A stretch of DNA of 44,879 nt, taken from Paenibacillus taihuensis. Lineage in GTDB: Bacteria; Bacillota; Bacilli; Paenibacillales; Paenibacillaceae. This document shows, piece by piece, positions 33,906 through 42,405 of the stretch (position 1 is its first letter; every line of letters begins with the position of its first letter). The notes beneath the pieces were generated by a model. The model was given only the letters and a program-made list of their open reading frames with translations. It searched no databases and had not been told where the DNA came from. The translations under genes were made by a program, and so were the position numbers. Location of the stretch: the NCBI RefSeq assembly GCF_003386535.1, contig NZ_QTTN01000048.1:1-44879 (forward strand), given 5' to 3'.

Positions 33906-36194
33906 ATGTTTAGAAAATTCGTCCTCAAAAACCCGTATCAGCTTTTTCTAACGATTCTGCTTCCTTTCCTCGTCAGCACCGTGCTGCTGCTCTTTCTGCA
34001 ATCCTCCCTGCTGAACCGCAACTTCGAGAAATTCGCGCTTAGCCAAGTGTACCATCAACAAGTGACCGATCTTCAAAATACGAGCCAAAATGTAAGCGTT
34101 CTCGAGCAGACGGCGAGATCCGTATCGACGACTGCCTTTTTTGACGATGTCATCAAAGATCTGCTCTATACGGACGTCGCTCCCGACGATTACTTCAAAT
34201 ACCAGAACAAGCTGCAATCGTACAAAAATATTTATCCGTTCCTGCAATCCATCTACGTCTATAATGGCGATCACATTCATGCCGTGCCCATGCCGGAGTT
34301 CTCCTATGACCGGGGGAGCTTCGCTGACAAAGGCATCTTCGATATTCTGGACGACATTCAGAACCACCGATCCCATAGCATCGTTCTTCGCAAAATTCCA
34401 AATGTGCTCGCAGGCATCTCGACTGGCGCGCCGGAAAGCATCTATGTGTATTCCTATCTCTTCTTCGACTCGCAAGTATCGAGCGGCAAAGTGAACGAAG
34501 CGATCATTCTGAACATATCGGCAGATTGGCTGAAGCAGAGCATTCAACCGTTGAGTGGTGAGAGCGGTGGGGGTGGTGGGAGCCGTGAAAGTCGTGAGAG
34601 CGGCAATCGGATCTTCATCATCGATTCCAAGGGGGAGCTGCTATCGGATGATTCGGTTCATCCGCTGCTGACGGATCTGCACGACCAAGCCTATATTAAG
34701 CAGATCAACGGCTCGAAGGAGCATTCCGGCAGCCTGCGCATGGATGTAGACGGCGTCGATTCGTTCATTACATACACGTCGACCGATGCGTTCGATTGGA
34801 AATTGGTCAGCATTACGCCATATCGCTTCATCGTCAAAGATGTAGAGAAGATGAAAGAGAAGACGTATCTGTTGGTCGTGCTGTTTATTGTGGGGAGCAT
34901 TCTGCTGTCGTTCTATTTTGCCCGCAGGCTTTTCGTCCCGATTTCGATGGTGATCCAAAATTACAACCAGCTGGAGCTGGAGAAGCGCAGCGAGTTCTAC
35001 GACCGGAAGCAGGAGTTTCTGCGCAAAGTCATTCAATCGCGTGTGCTGCTGACGCGGGAGTATCTGCAGAGCCAATTTCATAAGTATGCCATTACGCTCG
35101 ATCCGGCAGGCAGTTTCTTGCTTGTCCTGCTCAAGATAGACCGCTTCCCGGAGTTATGCAGAAAGTACAGCCGAGGCGACCGCGATCTGCTGAAGTTCGG
35201 TGTCGTTAATATTGTGACCGAGCTGCTGGCGCCCGCGTATGCGCATGAGTGCATCGAGACGGATGAGGATCAGGTGATGATTCTGCTGCAGGTGCATGGG
35301 CTGCATGAACCTTCCGGGAATCGAGGACTGGTTCAGATTCTCGAGCAAATTCAACAGCAGACGCATCGCTACTTGCGTTTTACGGCATCCATCACATGCA
35401 GCGAGCCGTTCGAGTCGATAACGCAGCTGAACTTCCATTACTTGAAGACGGTGGACTTGTCTTATTATCGGTTGATCTATGGGTATGAAAGCATGGTCTT
35501 CAGTGAGACGATCAGCGGTCGGACGGACGAGATCAAATACCCGCAGGAGCGGGATGATGAGCTGACAGAGGCGCTTATTGGAGGACGTTTCGAGGATGCG
35601 AAGCAGGCGCTGAACGGGATTGTTGCAGGTGCATCAACATACAGTTACACGGCACTGAACTCGTTGTTCATCCGACTCTTGCTGCTTATTCGTTATGCGA
35701 TCGAGGTGCTGGAATCAAATCATGCCATGAAAGTGGACTTTAACTTCAATGCGTATTTGATGAAGCTGCAGAAGATGGAAACCGTGGGGCAGGTTCTGAC
35801 GGATTTCTTCGAGCTGTTCGATTCGCTTGCCATGGAGCTGGAGGCGAAGAAGGATAACAAATATGTGAAGCTGCTTGGCACGGTGACCCAGATCATCCAG
35901 CGCGACTTGGCGAATCCGGCGTTGTCGCTCGATTCGATTGCTGAGGAAGTTGATCTGTCGCCCGCGTATCTTGGCAAGCTGTTCAAGAAGCATCGGCTCG
36001 TATCGGTGGCGGATTATATCAACAATGCGAGGCTTGAGTACGCGACTCAGCTGGTTGTCTCGTCGAAGGATACGATCACCGATATTATGGAGAAGTCGGG
36101 TTTCTCCAGCCGCAGCCACTTCTTCACGCAATTCAAGAAGGTGTACGGCATTACGCCGAGCCAGTATCGGACGAATGCGAAGCAGATGGGGTAG
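33906..36194 (+). CDS. Membrane-bound AraC-family regulator (YtdP-like)
   Basis: The product has 762 residues. It has TM1 (about 14-34, LFLTILLPFLVSTVLLLFLQ), an extracytoplasmic sensor of the Cache type (35-315), TM2 (about 318-336, TYLLVVLFIVGSILLSFYFA), a cytoplasmic linker region and a C-terminal AraC DNA-binding domain. The last holds two helix-turn-helix units (about 660-757; LSLDSIAEEVDLSPAYLGKL and TITDIMEKSGFSSRSHFFTQ). The sensor contains a short Gly/Ser/Arg-rich insert near residue 220 (GESGGGGGSRESRESG). B. subtilis YtdP has the same design next to ytcP/ytcQ. It most likely senses the sugar outside the cell and activates the divergent importer operon. Confidence 0.92.
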   Translation: MFRKFVLKNPYQLFLTILLPFLVSTVLLLFLQSSLLNRNFEKFALSQVYHQQVTDLQNTSQNVSVLEQTARSVSTTAFFDDVIKDLLYTDVAPDDYFKYQNKLQSYKNIYPFLQSIYVYNGDHIHAVPMPEFSYDRGSFADKGIFDILDDIQNHRSHSIVLRKIPNVLAGISTGAPESIYVYSYLFFDSQVSSGKVNEAIILNISADWLKQSIQPLSGESGGGGGSRESRESGNRIFIIDSKGELLSDDSVHPLLTDLHDQAYIKQINGSKEHSGSLRMDVDGVDSFITYTSTDAFDWKLVSITPYRFIVKDVEKMKEKTYLLVVLFIVGSILLSFYFARRLFVPISMVIQNYNQLELEKRSEFYDRKQEFLRKVIQSRVLLTREYLQSQFHKYAITLDPAGSFLLVLLKIDRFPELCRKYSRGDRDLLKFGVVNIVTELLAPAYAHECIETDEDQVMILLQVHGLHEPSGNRGLVQILEQIQQQTHRYLRFTASITCSEPFESITQLNFHYLKTVDLSYYRLIYGYESMVFSETISGRTDEIKYPQERDDELTEALIGGRFEDAKQALNGIVAGASTYSYTALNSLFIRLLLLIRYAIEVLESNHAMKVDFNFNAYLMKLQKMETVGQVLTDFFELFDSLAMELEAKKDNKYVKLLGTVTQIIQRDLANPALSLDSIAEEVDLSPAYLGKLFKKHRLVSVADYINNARLEYATQLVVSSKDTITDIMEKSGFSSRSHFFTQFKKVYGITPSQYRTNAKQMG

Positions 36195-36374
36195 TGGTTC
36201 CATCCCCCCCCTTCGCCTCGCCCCCCGCCCTTCACATGTTAGGGCACTGGCCAAACAAGACAAGCATTGACTTTCGGCTCACATCGTAGTAGCGTTCTAT
36301 AGGGCTGTAAGCTGCATAATAGGATATACTGCCTTATATAGAATGCGTAAAAATGCGAGGGAGCTTGATTGGAT

Positions 36375-36821
36375 ATGGAACATACGGAAGAAGTTGTAGG
36401 AACTGGTGCACCAAGCATCGAGGATTTGAAGAGAGAAGCGAGCCGCATGTCGAACTGGCGGGCTCGTCTTGCAGCAGTAGAGGAGCTCGGTAAACTTGGC
36501 GGGCAGAAAGCGGTAGAGCAGCTGACGCGTATGGCGAAGAGTGATACCGTTTATCAAGTGCAGGAAGCGGCGCATCGTGCACTGCGCGAGCTTGGCGAAG
36601 AGATGGAGCAGCCGGTACGCAAGAGCGGCGAGTTGATCAAAGACGTGAAGAAGGTTCTTGTGCGCATCAAGAAGAGCCTGCCGGAAGGGCACTCGTACGA
36701 AGCGTTCAAAGAGAAGCTGCAGAAGATGAGAACCGATGTTTACGATACATACGAGGGCGATAAGGAAACGGGATTTGATCAGTGGCTTGAGCAAACGTGG
36801 GCGTCGCTGAATAGAAGGTAG
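36375..36821 (+). CDS. HEAT-repeat domain protein
   Basis: This 148-residue, highly charged helical protein has a HEAT-like repeat (about 27-75; NWRARLAAVEELGKLGGQKAVEQLTRMAKSD and VYQVQEAAHRALRELGEE). A basic linker (KSGELIKDVKKVLVRIKKSLP) and an acidic C-terminal part follow. HEAT repeats bind other proteins; the partner is unknown. ATG 36375 is chosen for spacing to GAGGGAG. The next gene (36831) follows after nine bases, so they form a pair ending in the terminator at 37002. Confidence 0.8.
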   Translation: MEHTEEVVGTGAPSIEDLKREASRMSNWRARLAAVEELGKLGGQKAVEQLTRMAKSDTVYQVQEAAHRALRELGEEMEQPVRKSGELIKDVKKVLVRIKKSLPEGHSYEAFKEKLQKMRTDVYDTYEGDKETGFDQWLEQTWASLNRR

Positions 36822-36830
36822 GGAACACGC

Positions 36831-36995
36831 ATGGCAAAAGGTAAAGGCGGCACTGGCCGCGGCACCGACAAGAAGGGTTGGAACCGCTGGCAACGCAGCG
36901 CCAACAAGCTCAAGAGCGCCCCGAAGCCGTACAAAAGCAAAGGGACGAAGAACAAAGCCGAAGCCGACAGCGGCAGCAGCGAAGCAGGCAGCTAA
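36831..36995 (+). CDS. Small basic Lys/Gly-rich protein, function unknown
   Basis: This 54-residue ORF begins MAKGKGGTGRGTDKKGWNRW and ends in a Ser/Glu/Ala-rich tail. It is strongly basic with no predicted helix in the first half, like a nucleic-acid-binding tail. The ribosome site (TAGGGAAC) is modest. A strong terminator starts six bases after its stop, and the tight spacing to the HEAT-repeat gene suggests an operon. I cannot name a family with certainty. Confidence 0.7.
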   Translation: MAKGKGGTGRGTDKKGWNRWQRSANKLKSAPKPYKSKGTKNKAEADSGSSEAGS

Positions 36996-37001
36996 TGTTC
37001 G

Positions 37002-37037
37002 CCCGCAAGTCATTTTCGATGACTTGCGGGTTTTTTT
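37002..37037 (+). terminator. Strong terminator
   Basis: A 12-bp stem (CCCGCAAGTCAT / ATGACTTGCGGG) closes a 4-base loop and is followed by seven T residues. It ends the two-gene HEAT-repeat unit. Confidence 0.93.
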
Positions 37038-37094
37038 GTTGTGCGGCGGGCTGAGTGCTGGGCGCTGGGCGAGAGCGGGCCGCAAGCCGCGCAC

Positions 37095-37436
37095 CGCGAG
37101 AGGGCGGGACCTCTCACGCGATCAAAAACGCCTAATTCGCCTCTGAGAGAGGGAAAGGCCTCTCTCACGTGCCCAACACCACCACATTCACCACGAAGAG
37201 AAGGTAAACCCTCTCTCAGTTGTAGGCTGCGACACTAAACAATACTGAGAGTCGGGATTTCCGACTCACAGTATCAAAACTAACCCCAATTCACTCTGGG
37301 AGTAGGAAAATCCGACTCTCAGAATGTCACAGACCAGGATCAACCCTCAAATGTCACTCGAGAATCGGAAAATACGACTCTCAGCAGCAATACTAACTCG
37401 TTTTTGCTCTGGGAGTAGGAAAATCCGACTCTCAGA
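37095..37436. repeat. Array of about seven regularly spaced palindromic elements
   Basis: Seven imperfect inverted repeats lie at 37095-37118, 37144-37167, 37195-37219, 37242-37274, 37294-37322, 37357-37384 and 37407-37435. Their centres are about 49, 51, 51, 51, 62 and 51 bases apart. Arms go from GAGAGG/CCTCTC in the first units to GAGTCGG/CCGACTC in the later ones, with loops GATTT or AAAAT. The fifth and seventh share CTCTGGGAGTAGGAAAATCC and the following CGACTCTCAGAA. A weaker eighth may exist at 37481-37510. No credible gene lies in 37038-37559. The only nearby ORFs are artefacts of the repeat. Confidence 0.85.
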
Positions 37437-37559
37437 ACAGCGCAACTGTCTGGGGGGGCGGCACCGACCGTCCACATTGTGCTCGCGAGAGATCATAGCC
37501 GCTCTCCCGACTTAAGAAATCCAGTTACTTGATGCCACTGCGAGGTTGACCCGCGCCAC

Positions 37560-38444
37560 CTAGAGCACCCGCGACAGCTTGCGGTACATGCTCGGCGACA
37601 GCCCCTCCTGCTTCGAGAACTGGCGGCTGAAATAATGGATGTCGGGGCAGCCGACCGCTGCCCCGACCGCCTCCACAGACAGCTCCGTTTCACGGAGAAG
37701 CCGCCGCGCTTCGCGATGCCGCAGGGCTCGCAAATACTCGCCCGGAGGCTGCCCCGCGACTTGCTTGAACAGCTTCGCTGCATGATCCTCCGTCATGCAC
37801 AGCGACTCCGCAAACCGCTTGCTCGGCCAGGTCTCGGCCGGCGCGGCTTCCATCTGCTTCATCAGCGCCAGAATACGCTGACCATGCACCGATTCCGCTG
37901 CACGCTCATGCAGCGTCGACCGCGTCCGCTGCAGCTGCATCAGAATGTTCAGCATGAGCGCTTTGCAGACGAGTTCGTACCCCGCCGGCCGGGCGGTGAA
38001 CTCCTCGACAAGCTGCTCCATCAGCTGAACGCATACATGCGGCGGCGTGTAGATCAGCTGCTCCGACAACGGCGGGAACGTCTCATTCATCGGCTCGATG
38101 CAGAACTTCTCCGCCATCGGATACAGCTCGTTCACGACCATATCTTCGTCCGAGCTCACTTCCAGCTCGCCGAAATAATCAAAATGAATCCCAAGCAGCT
38201 CCGCATCCGGACTCGACACCACCTCATTCTGGTGATACAGCCCGGCAGGCAAGTAGACGAGCTGCCCCGCCTTCCAGGCATGACGTACTCCATCTATCGT
38301 CGTAGCCGCCTCGCCTTGGCGCACATACAACAGCTCATAATCATACAGCCGCCGATGCACGAGCTTCCCTGGCAACAGCCGCTGATACTGAGCATAGTGA
38401 ATGCTCGGCGACCATTCACGATAAGGCACAACCTGCCGCTTCAT
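37560..38444 (-). CDS. AraC-family transcriptional regulator with cupin-type sensor domain
   Basis: The product has 294 residues. The N-terminal AraC-binding cupin (about 15-150; ELLYVRQGEAATTIDGVRHAW, LVYLPAGLYHQNEV) is followed by two helix-turn-helix units at the C-terminus (about 195-290; KRFAESLCMTEDHAAKLFKQVAGQPPGEYL and LSVEAVGAAVGCPDIHYFSRQFSKQEGLSPSMYRK). It is divergent from the isomerase/oxidoreductase pair and probably controls it in response to their substrate. ATG 38444 follows a GGTGAG site; the TTG just before it is less likely. The coding sequence is more GC-rich than its neighbours. Confidence 0.9.
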   Translation of the reverse strand: MKRQVVPYREWSPSIHYAQYQRLLPGKLVHRRLYDYELLYVRQGEAATTIDGVRHAWKAGQLVYLPAGLYHQNEVVSSPDAELLGIHFDYFGELEVSSDEDMVVNELYPMAEKFCIEPMNETFPPLSEQLIYTPPHVCVQLMEQLVEEFTARPAGYELVCKALMLNILMQLQRTRSTLHERAAESVHGQRILALMKQMEAAPAETWPSKRFAESLCMTEDHAAKLFKQVAGQPPGEYLRALRHREARRLLRETELSVEAVGAAVGCPDIHYFSRQFSKQEGLSPSMYRKLSRVL

Positions 38445-38683
38445 CAACTGGAACTCACCATCCTGCGATTCTCTTTTACTTTCATCCCCCGGCCATCACT
38501 GCCCGGCCGGAGTCCCTTCCTGCACATCCCACCAACAATCTCGGAATCTTACAAATTATCACTCTATCCGCTAAATATTTTCGCCACCTAATCATCTATA
38601 CTTGGATTATCACTAGTTACATTATACATGTTCACCAATAGACCTGAAACGGGAAAAACACAAATCGAGAGGATGACAGCCTT

Positions 38684-39526
38684 ATGAAGAAGGGGATAAA
38701 CATTTGGTCGTTCCCGCAAGGAATGACGATTGCAGAGAGCATTCGCACTGCGAAGGATGCGGGCTTCGAGGGGATCGAGCTGGCGCTGAACGAGTCTGGC
38801 GAGCTTAGCTTGGAAACAACGGAGCAGGAAATTCACGAGATCAAGTCGCATCTGGAGCAAGCCGACATCGAAATTTGCGGTCTGGCAACGGGTCTCTACT
38901 GGTCCTACTCCATGACAAGCGAATCGGAAGCGACTCGCACGAAGGCGATGGACATTACGCGCAAGCAGCTCGAGCTGGCAGCAGCCTTCAATGTGGATAC
39001 GATTCTCGTCATCCCAGGCGCAGTCGGCGTGGACTTCATTCCAGACAGCGAAGTGGTCGACTATGAGCGTGCCTATGACCGTGCCCTCGAGTGCATCACG
39101 GCTCTCGCTCCGGATGCGAAGGCGGCTGGCGTGAACATCGGCATCGAGAACGTATGGAACAAGCTTTTCCTTTCTCCGCTTGAGCTTAGAACATTCATTG
39201 ATACAGTTGGTTCCGGCTACGTAGGTTCTTATTTTGACGTAGGTAACGTCCTTCATAGCGGATATCCGGAGCAGTGGATCCGTATCCTGGGTAAGCGCAT
39301 CAAGAAGGTGCATTTCAAAGACTATCGCAGACAAGCTGGCGGCCTGCACGGCTTCGTGGACCTGCTCGCTGGCGATGTGAACTACCCAGCGGTTGTCGAA
39401 GCACTCAATACCGTCGGCTATGACGGCTATGTTATTGGCGAAATGATCCCTTCGTACACGCATCATGGCAAGCAAATCATCTACAACACTTCCCGCGCAA
39501 TGGATGCCATCCTGGGCCGGATCTAA
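38684..39526 (+). CDS. Sugar phosphate isomerase/epimerase (TIM barrel, xylose isomerase-like)
   Basis: The 280-residue product belongs to the AP endonuclease 2/xylose isomerase-like barrel family. The metal ligands are visible at the strand ends: E155 (IGIENVW), D185 (SYFDVGN), H210 (KVHFKD) and E253 (YVIGEMIP). The N-terminus KKGINIWSFP and the pattern GFEGIELAL are typical. Members interconvert ketoses or their phosphates, for example L-ribulose-5-phosphate or D-psicose epimerases. The exact substrate is not evident. GAGAGGATGACAGC precedes the ATG. It is followed 19 bases later by an oxidoreductase, a pair common in inositol-like or rare-sugar catabolism. Confidence 0.92.
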   Translation: MKKGINIWSFPQGMTIAESIRTAKDAGFEGIELALNESGELSLETTEQEIHEIKSHLEQADIEICGLATGLYWSYSMTSESEATRTKAMDITRKQLELAAAFNVDTILVIPGAVGVDFIPDSEVVDYERAYDRALECITALAPDAKAAGVNIGIENVWNKLFLSPLELRTFIDTVGSGYVGSYFDVGNVLHSGYPEQWIRILGKRIKKVHFKDYRRQAGGLHGFVDLLAGDVNYPAVVEALNTVGYDGYVIGEMIPSYTHHGKQIIYNTSRAMDAILGRI

Positions 39527-39545
39527 TAAAGGAGCGAAACTTCCA

Positions 39546-40556
39546 ATGATTAAAGTAGGCTTGATCGGTTTCGGATTTATGGGCAGAATGCATTTTGACC
39601 AATATACAAGATTGATGAAGGAAGGCGAGCCGGTTCAGCTCGTAGCGATCTGCGACCTGCGCATCGAAGAGCTGAAGAACGGTGCGGCAATCGGCAATAT
39701 CGCGACAAATCAAGATACGTACGACCTGTCCGGATTTAATCTGTATACGAGCATTGAAGATATGCTGGCGAACGAAGAGCTCGATATGGTCGATATCACA
39801 TTGCCGACGACGGCTCATGCGGAACTCACTTGCCAATTGCTTGAGCGCGGCCTGCATGTCCTGTGCGAGAAGCCGATGGCACGCTCCGCAGCAGACAGCT
39901 GGAAGATGGTCGAGACGGCGAAGAGCGCGGGCAAGCAGCTGATGATTGCGCAATGCCTCCGCTTCTGGCCGGCATATGAATACCTCAAGTCCTGCATCGG
40001 AGATGGACGCTACGGCAAACCGCTTGGCGGCTATTTCTTCCGCGGCTCCGGTCTTCCGCAGCCTTGGTACCTCGACGGCAAACTTAGCGGCGGCGTATTG
40101 ATGGACATGCATATCCACGACACGGATATGGTTAACTGGCTGTTCGGCGTTCCGCAGAAGGTATCGACAATCGGACGCAACGTTATCCCGGGCAGCGCCT
40201 ACGATATCGTGTCGACCCACTATGTATACGAGGATGGCTTGGTGCTGAACGCACAGGCGGACTGGACGCTTCGCGGCGACTTCGGTTTTGCGATGACCTA
40301 CCGGGTGAACTTCGAGGGCGGCAATCTGATTTTTGAGAACGGCCAAGTGACCGTTAATCCGAACGAAGGCGCGAGCTTCGTTGCCGAGCTGTCCGAGGAT
40401 ATGGGGTACTATTTCGAGATCCGTGCCTTCTTGAATGCACTCGCGACGAACACGCCTACGACGGTTTGTACGCCAGAGAGCGCAGCGCGCACGATCGATA
40501 TTATTGAAGCAGAGCAGAAGTCCGCAGAATCGGGCGGCAGCTTTGTAAGTCTTTAA
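39546..40556 (+). CDS. Gfo/Idh/MocA-family NAD(P)-dependent oxidoreductase
   Basis: The product has about 336 residues. The N-terminal Rossmann fold has VGLIGFGFMGRMH and the family signature EKPMARS (about residues 118-124). The C-terminal alpha/beta substrate domain has GGVLMDMHIHDTDMVNWLFG with the conserved catalytic-region His. Enzymes of this family oxidise or reduce sugar or inositol carbons. ATG 39546 is set by AAAGGAGCG ten bases upstream; the open frame reaches back into the isomerase gene but that is not used. The stop codon TAA lies inside the first unit of the 7-bp tandem repeat that follows. Confidence 0.93.
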   Translation: MIKVGLIGFGFMGRMHFDQYTRLMKEGEPVQLVAICDLRIEELKNGAAIGNIATNQDTYDLSGFNLYTSIEDMLANEELDMVDITLPTTAHAELTCQLLERGLHVLCEKPMARSAADSWKMVETAKSAGKQLMIAQCLRFWPAYEYLKSCIGDGRYGKPLGGYFFRGSGLPQPWYLDGKLSGGVLMDMHIHDTDMVNWLFGVPQKVSTIGRNVIPGSAYDIVSTHYVYEDGLVLNAQADWTLRGDFGFAMTYRVNFEGGNLIFENGQVTVNPNEGASFVAELSEDMGYYFEIRAFLNALATNTPTTVCTPESAARTIDIIEAEQKSAESGGSFVSL

Positions 40557-40664
40557 TCCTTAATCTTTAATCCTTAATCCTTAATCCTTAATCCTTAATC
40601 CTTAATCCTTAATCCTTAATCCTTAATCCTTAATCCTTAATCCTTAATCCTTAATCCTTAATCC
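40553..40664 (+). repeat. Heptanucleotide tandem repeat (TTAATCC) x 16
   Basis: Exactly 16 head-to-tail copies of TTAATCC (112 bases) are present; only the second copy differs (TTAATCT). The first copy provides the stop codon of the upstream oxidoreductase gene. The terminator at 40690 follows. There is no ORF in the repeat. Confidence 0.97.
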
Positions 40665-40689
40665 TTATCTTTACCCAACTTCTCAACGC

Positions 40690-40757
40690 AAAAAGAGACT
40701 TACAGCCGTGGAGCGAACTATCCCTAAGTTCGTTCCTTCAGCCGCAAGTCTCTTTTT
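40690..40757. terminator. Bidirectional terminator between convergent genes
   Basis: Nested inverted repeats (AAAAAGAGACTT with AAGTCTCTTTTT outside, GAGCGAAC with GTTCGTTC inside) lie between the oxidoreductase and the acetyltransferase gene. Confidence 0.88.
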
Positions 40758-40760
40758 TAT

Positions 40761-41207
40761 TTATACGATGGAGTATGACAGCCAATTCCCCTGCACAGCC
40801 CCGACTTGATCGAAAAACTGCTGCGCGCGTTTGTTCTCCGTCGACGTAATCCACGTCATATGCGAGAATCCCATATCCTGCGTATACTTCTGGCATGTCA
40901 GGAACAGCAGCGACTCCACCTGCGTGTCGCGGTAGGGTTCGAGGACGAAGAAATCGTTCATCACCGTAATCTTCTGCGCCTTCATCGTACTGTGTGAGAA
41001 GTAGATAGTAGCGAAGCCGACAAGCTCGCCGTCCTTCTCGGCAACGAACTGGATACCTTCCTCTTTTTCCAGCAGCGTCTGGATCAACTCATCGATTTTA
41101 TCATCGCCCGGCCATGGATTTTTATAAAACCCAACGATATATTTATGCATCAGCTCAGCTACTCTTGTTGTATCAGCAGCCTCGACATTCCTTACAGTAA
41201 GAGACAT
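40761..41207 (-). CDS. GNAT-family N-acetyltransferase
   Basis: This 148-residue GNAT enzyme transfers an acetyl group from acetyl-CoA to an amine; the acceptor is unknown. The N-terminal beta-strand LTVRNVEAADTTRVAELM and the central strands GIQFVAEKDGELVGFATIYFS and ITVMNDFFVLEPYRDTQVESLL fit the fold. The CoA-binding pyrophosphate loop is atypical, without a clear Q/RxxGxG/A. GAGGGGGA before the ATG sets the start. It stands alone, with its own terminator shared with the convergent oxidoreductase. Confidence 0.88.
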   Translation of the reverse strand: MSLTVRNVEAADTTRVAELMHKYIVGFYKNPWPGDDKIDELIQTLLEKEEGIQFVAEKDGELVGFATIYFSHSTMKAQKITVMNDFFVLEPYRDTQVESLLFLTCQKYTQDMGFSHMTWITSTENKRAQQFFDQVGAVQGNWLSYSIV

Positions 41208-41402
41208 TCAGAAATCCCCCTCAAAACGATTATATGCATAAATATACTACACAAAGAATTTATATTCAACACCCTCTATGAAGATGCCTATATTACATTT
41301 TGGTAAATAGTCCGTTGCCGGGGGCGAACTGCCCGTGGCTCTTCCCATACGACGCCAATAAAATGTACTATTCGGACTTGCACGGGGAGGGGGACAGACA
41401 GC

Positions 41403-41903
41403 GTGAAAATACTACTAGCCACCTATTGGGCGATCCCGCATGTCGGAGGCGTATGGAAGTATATGCTGCAGCTGAAGGAACGGCTTGAAGCGATGGGGCA
41501 TCAGGTCGATATGCTGGGCAACAGTCCGGACAACGCCAAAGTTCATATGCCGGGAACGAACAAGGAGCTGTCGAAGGATGTGCTTAGACCGCTCATCATG
41601 GCGAAGCTGAGTATGATCTCATCCACACGCATGATATTTTTGCAGCAAGGGCATTTGAACGGGGGCGAGCACGGCGGACTGCGCACGTCGCTCATGTGCA
41701 CGGATCTGTCGCCATAGAGCTGACGATGAACTATAAGCTGAACCCGCAGCTTGGCGTCAAAGAAGGTGATCCGGCATGGATGTACTTCTATGGGCTGGAG
41801 CATTACGTTCACATACGGCACCACGGCTGTGACGATGATCGTTCGCAGCAAAGGCGCGGTGCTCGCTATTTTTACAGACAAGGACTTCGACCGCATGCCT
41901 TGA
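41403..41903 (+). pseudogene. Decayed family 4 glycosyltransferase
   Basis: A GTG start with GGAGGGGG upstream opens a frame encoding MKILLATYWAIPHVGG and the rest of a GT4-type N-terminus, up to about 41611. From 41612 the homologous reading continues in another frame: YDLIHTHDIFAARAFERG, then VHGSVAIELTMNYKLNPQ to about 41806. It then appears to slip back into the first frame, ending at a TGA at 41901. The segment between the Rossmann start and YDLIHTHD is shorter than in intact glycosyltransferases, and the C-terminal domain is missing. At least one frameshift, probably two, and an internal deletion explain this. A functional protein is unlikely. Confidence 0.75.
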
Positions 41904-41935
41904 TTGAGCAAATCAAACGAAGAGGGATGGTAGCG

Positions 41936-42322
41936 ATGAAATTTTCGGACAAAATGGTTGCGGATTCAGGCAGCTTCGCCCCCTTTCTCGTCGGACCTGA
42001 CGAATTTGTGCTTGCATCAGTAGGACTAGCTAACATGGCTCCGGGCGATCGGATCGTGCTGAGCTTCGAAATCGGCTGGGAGCGGCTGTTCGAATGGGAT
42101 TCCGTGGATCTTGAAATTATGCTTCGCGAGAGCTCCGAGACAGGGACAGTCCTTTATTGGAATATGGAATCCTGTTTTCTGCGTGCACGTTCCACGGAAC
42201 GGCATACCATTGTTGGCGGCGCAGCCCCAGCACAACGTTATTTCTTAACCGTTCGTTCAGCGGAGAAGCGGGCTCGGATTACCGGACCTTATTCGCTGCA
42301 AGGTGCTGTCTATGCCCCATAA
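41936..42322 (+). CDS. Hypothetical protein, possible beta-sandwich
   Basis: I do not recognise this 128-residue protein. It starts MKFSDKMVADSGSFAPF, has no signal peptide or membrane helix, and its predicted strands (RIVLSFEIGWERLF, DLEIMLRESSETGTVLYW, RYFLTVRSAEKRARITGPYS) suggest a beta-sandwich. AGAGGG lies nine bases before ATG 41936. The frame also runs upstream through the glycosyltransferase remnant, but that part is pseudogene. It is closed by the terminator at 42332. It could once have been co-transcribed with the decayed glycosyltransferase. Confidence 0.6.
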   Translation: MKFSDKMVADSGSFAPFLVGPDEFVLASVGLANMAPGDRIVLSFEIGWERLFEWDSVDLEIMLRESSETGTVLYWNMESCFLRARSTERHTIVGGAAPAQRYFLTVRSAEKRARITGPYSLQGAVYAP

Positions 42323-42331
42323 CCAAAGCTG

Positions 42332-42386
42332 AAAAAGCCTTGAAATGAAAGTCGCTTCATGCGGCAGTGCATTTCAAGGCTTCTTC
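42332..42386. terminator. Bidirectional terminator
   Basis: Arms AAAAAGCCTTGAAATG and CATTTCAAGGCTT enclose a long loop between convergent genes. The A and T tails make it usable from both sides. Confidence 0.85.
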
Positions 42387-42405
42387 TATATAAGTGGATG
42401 CTGCT

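Noticed and set aside
36195..36260. Runs of C residues after the AraC gene as a G-quadruplex or slippage site
   Set aside because: There are only two short runs. No regular four-run pattern or gene context supports a function.
37095..37510. CRISPR array
   Set aside because: The units are divergent palindromes of about 24-33 bases with spacers near 20-30 bases. The repeats are not near-identical, and no cas gene is present.
37041..37515. Two small ORFs (63-65 codons) in the hairpin array
   Set aside because: They encode only the translated repeat and lack ribosome sites.
41812..41935. Extension of the 41936 gene upstream to 41696
   Set aside because: The upstream part of this frame is homologous to the glycosyltransferase and then loses similarity. 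The ribosome site and ATG at 41936 give a better start.
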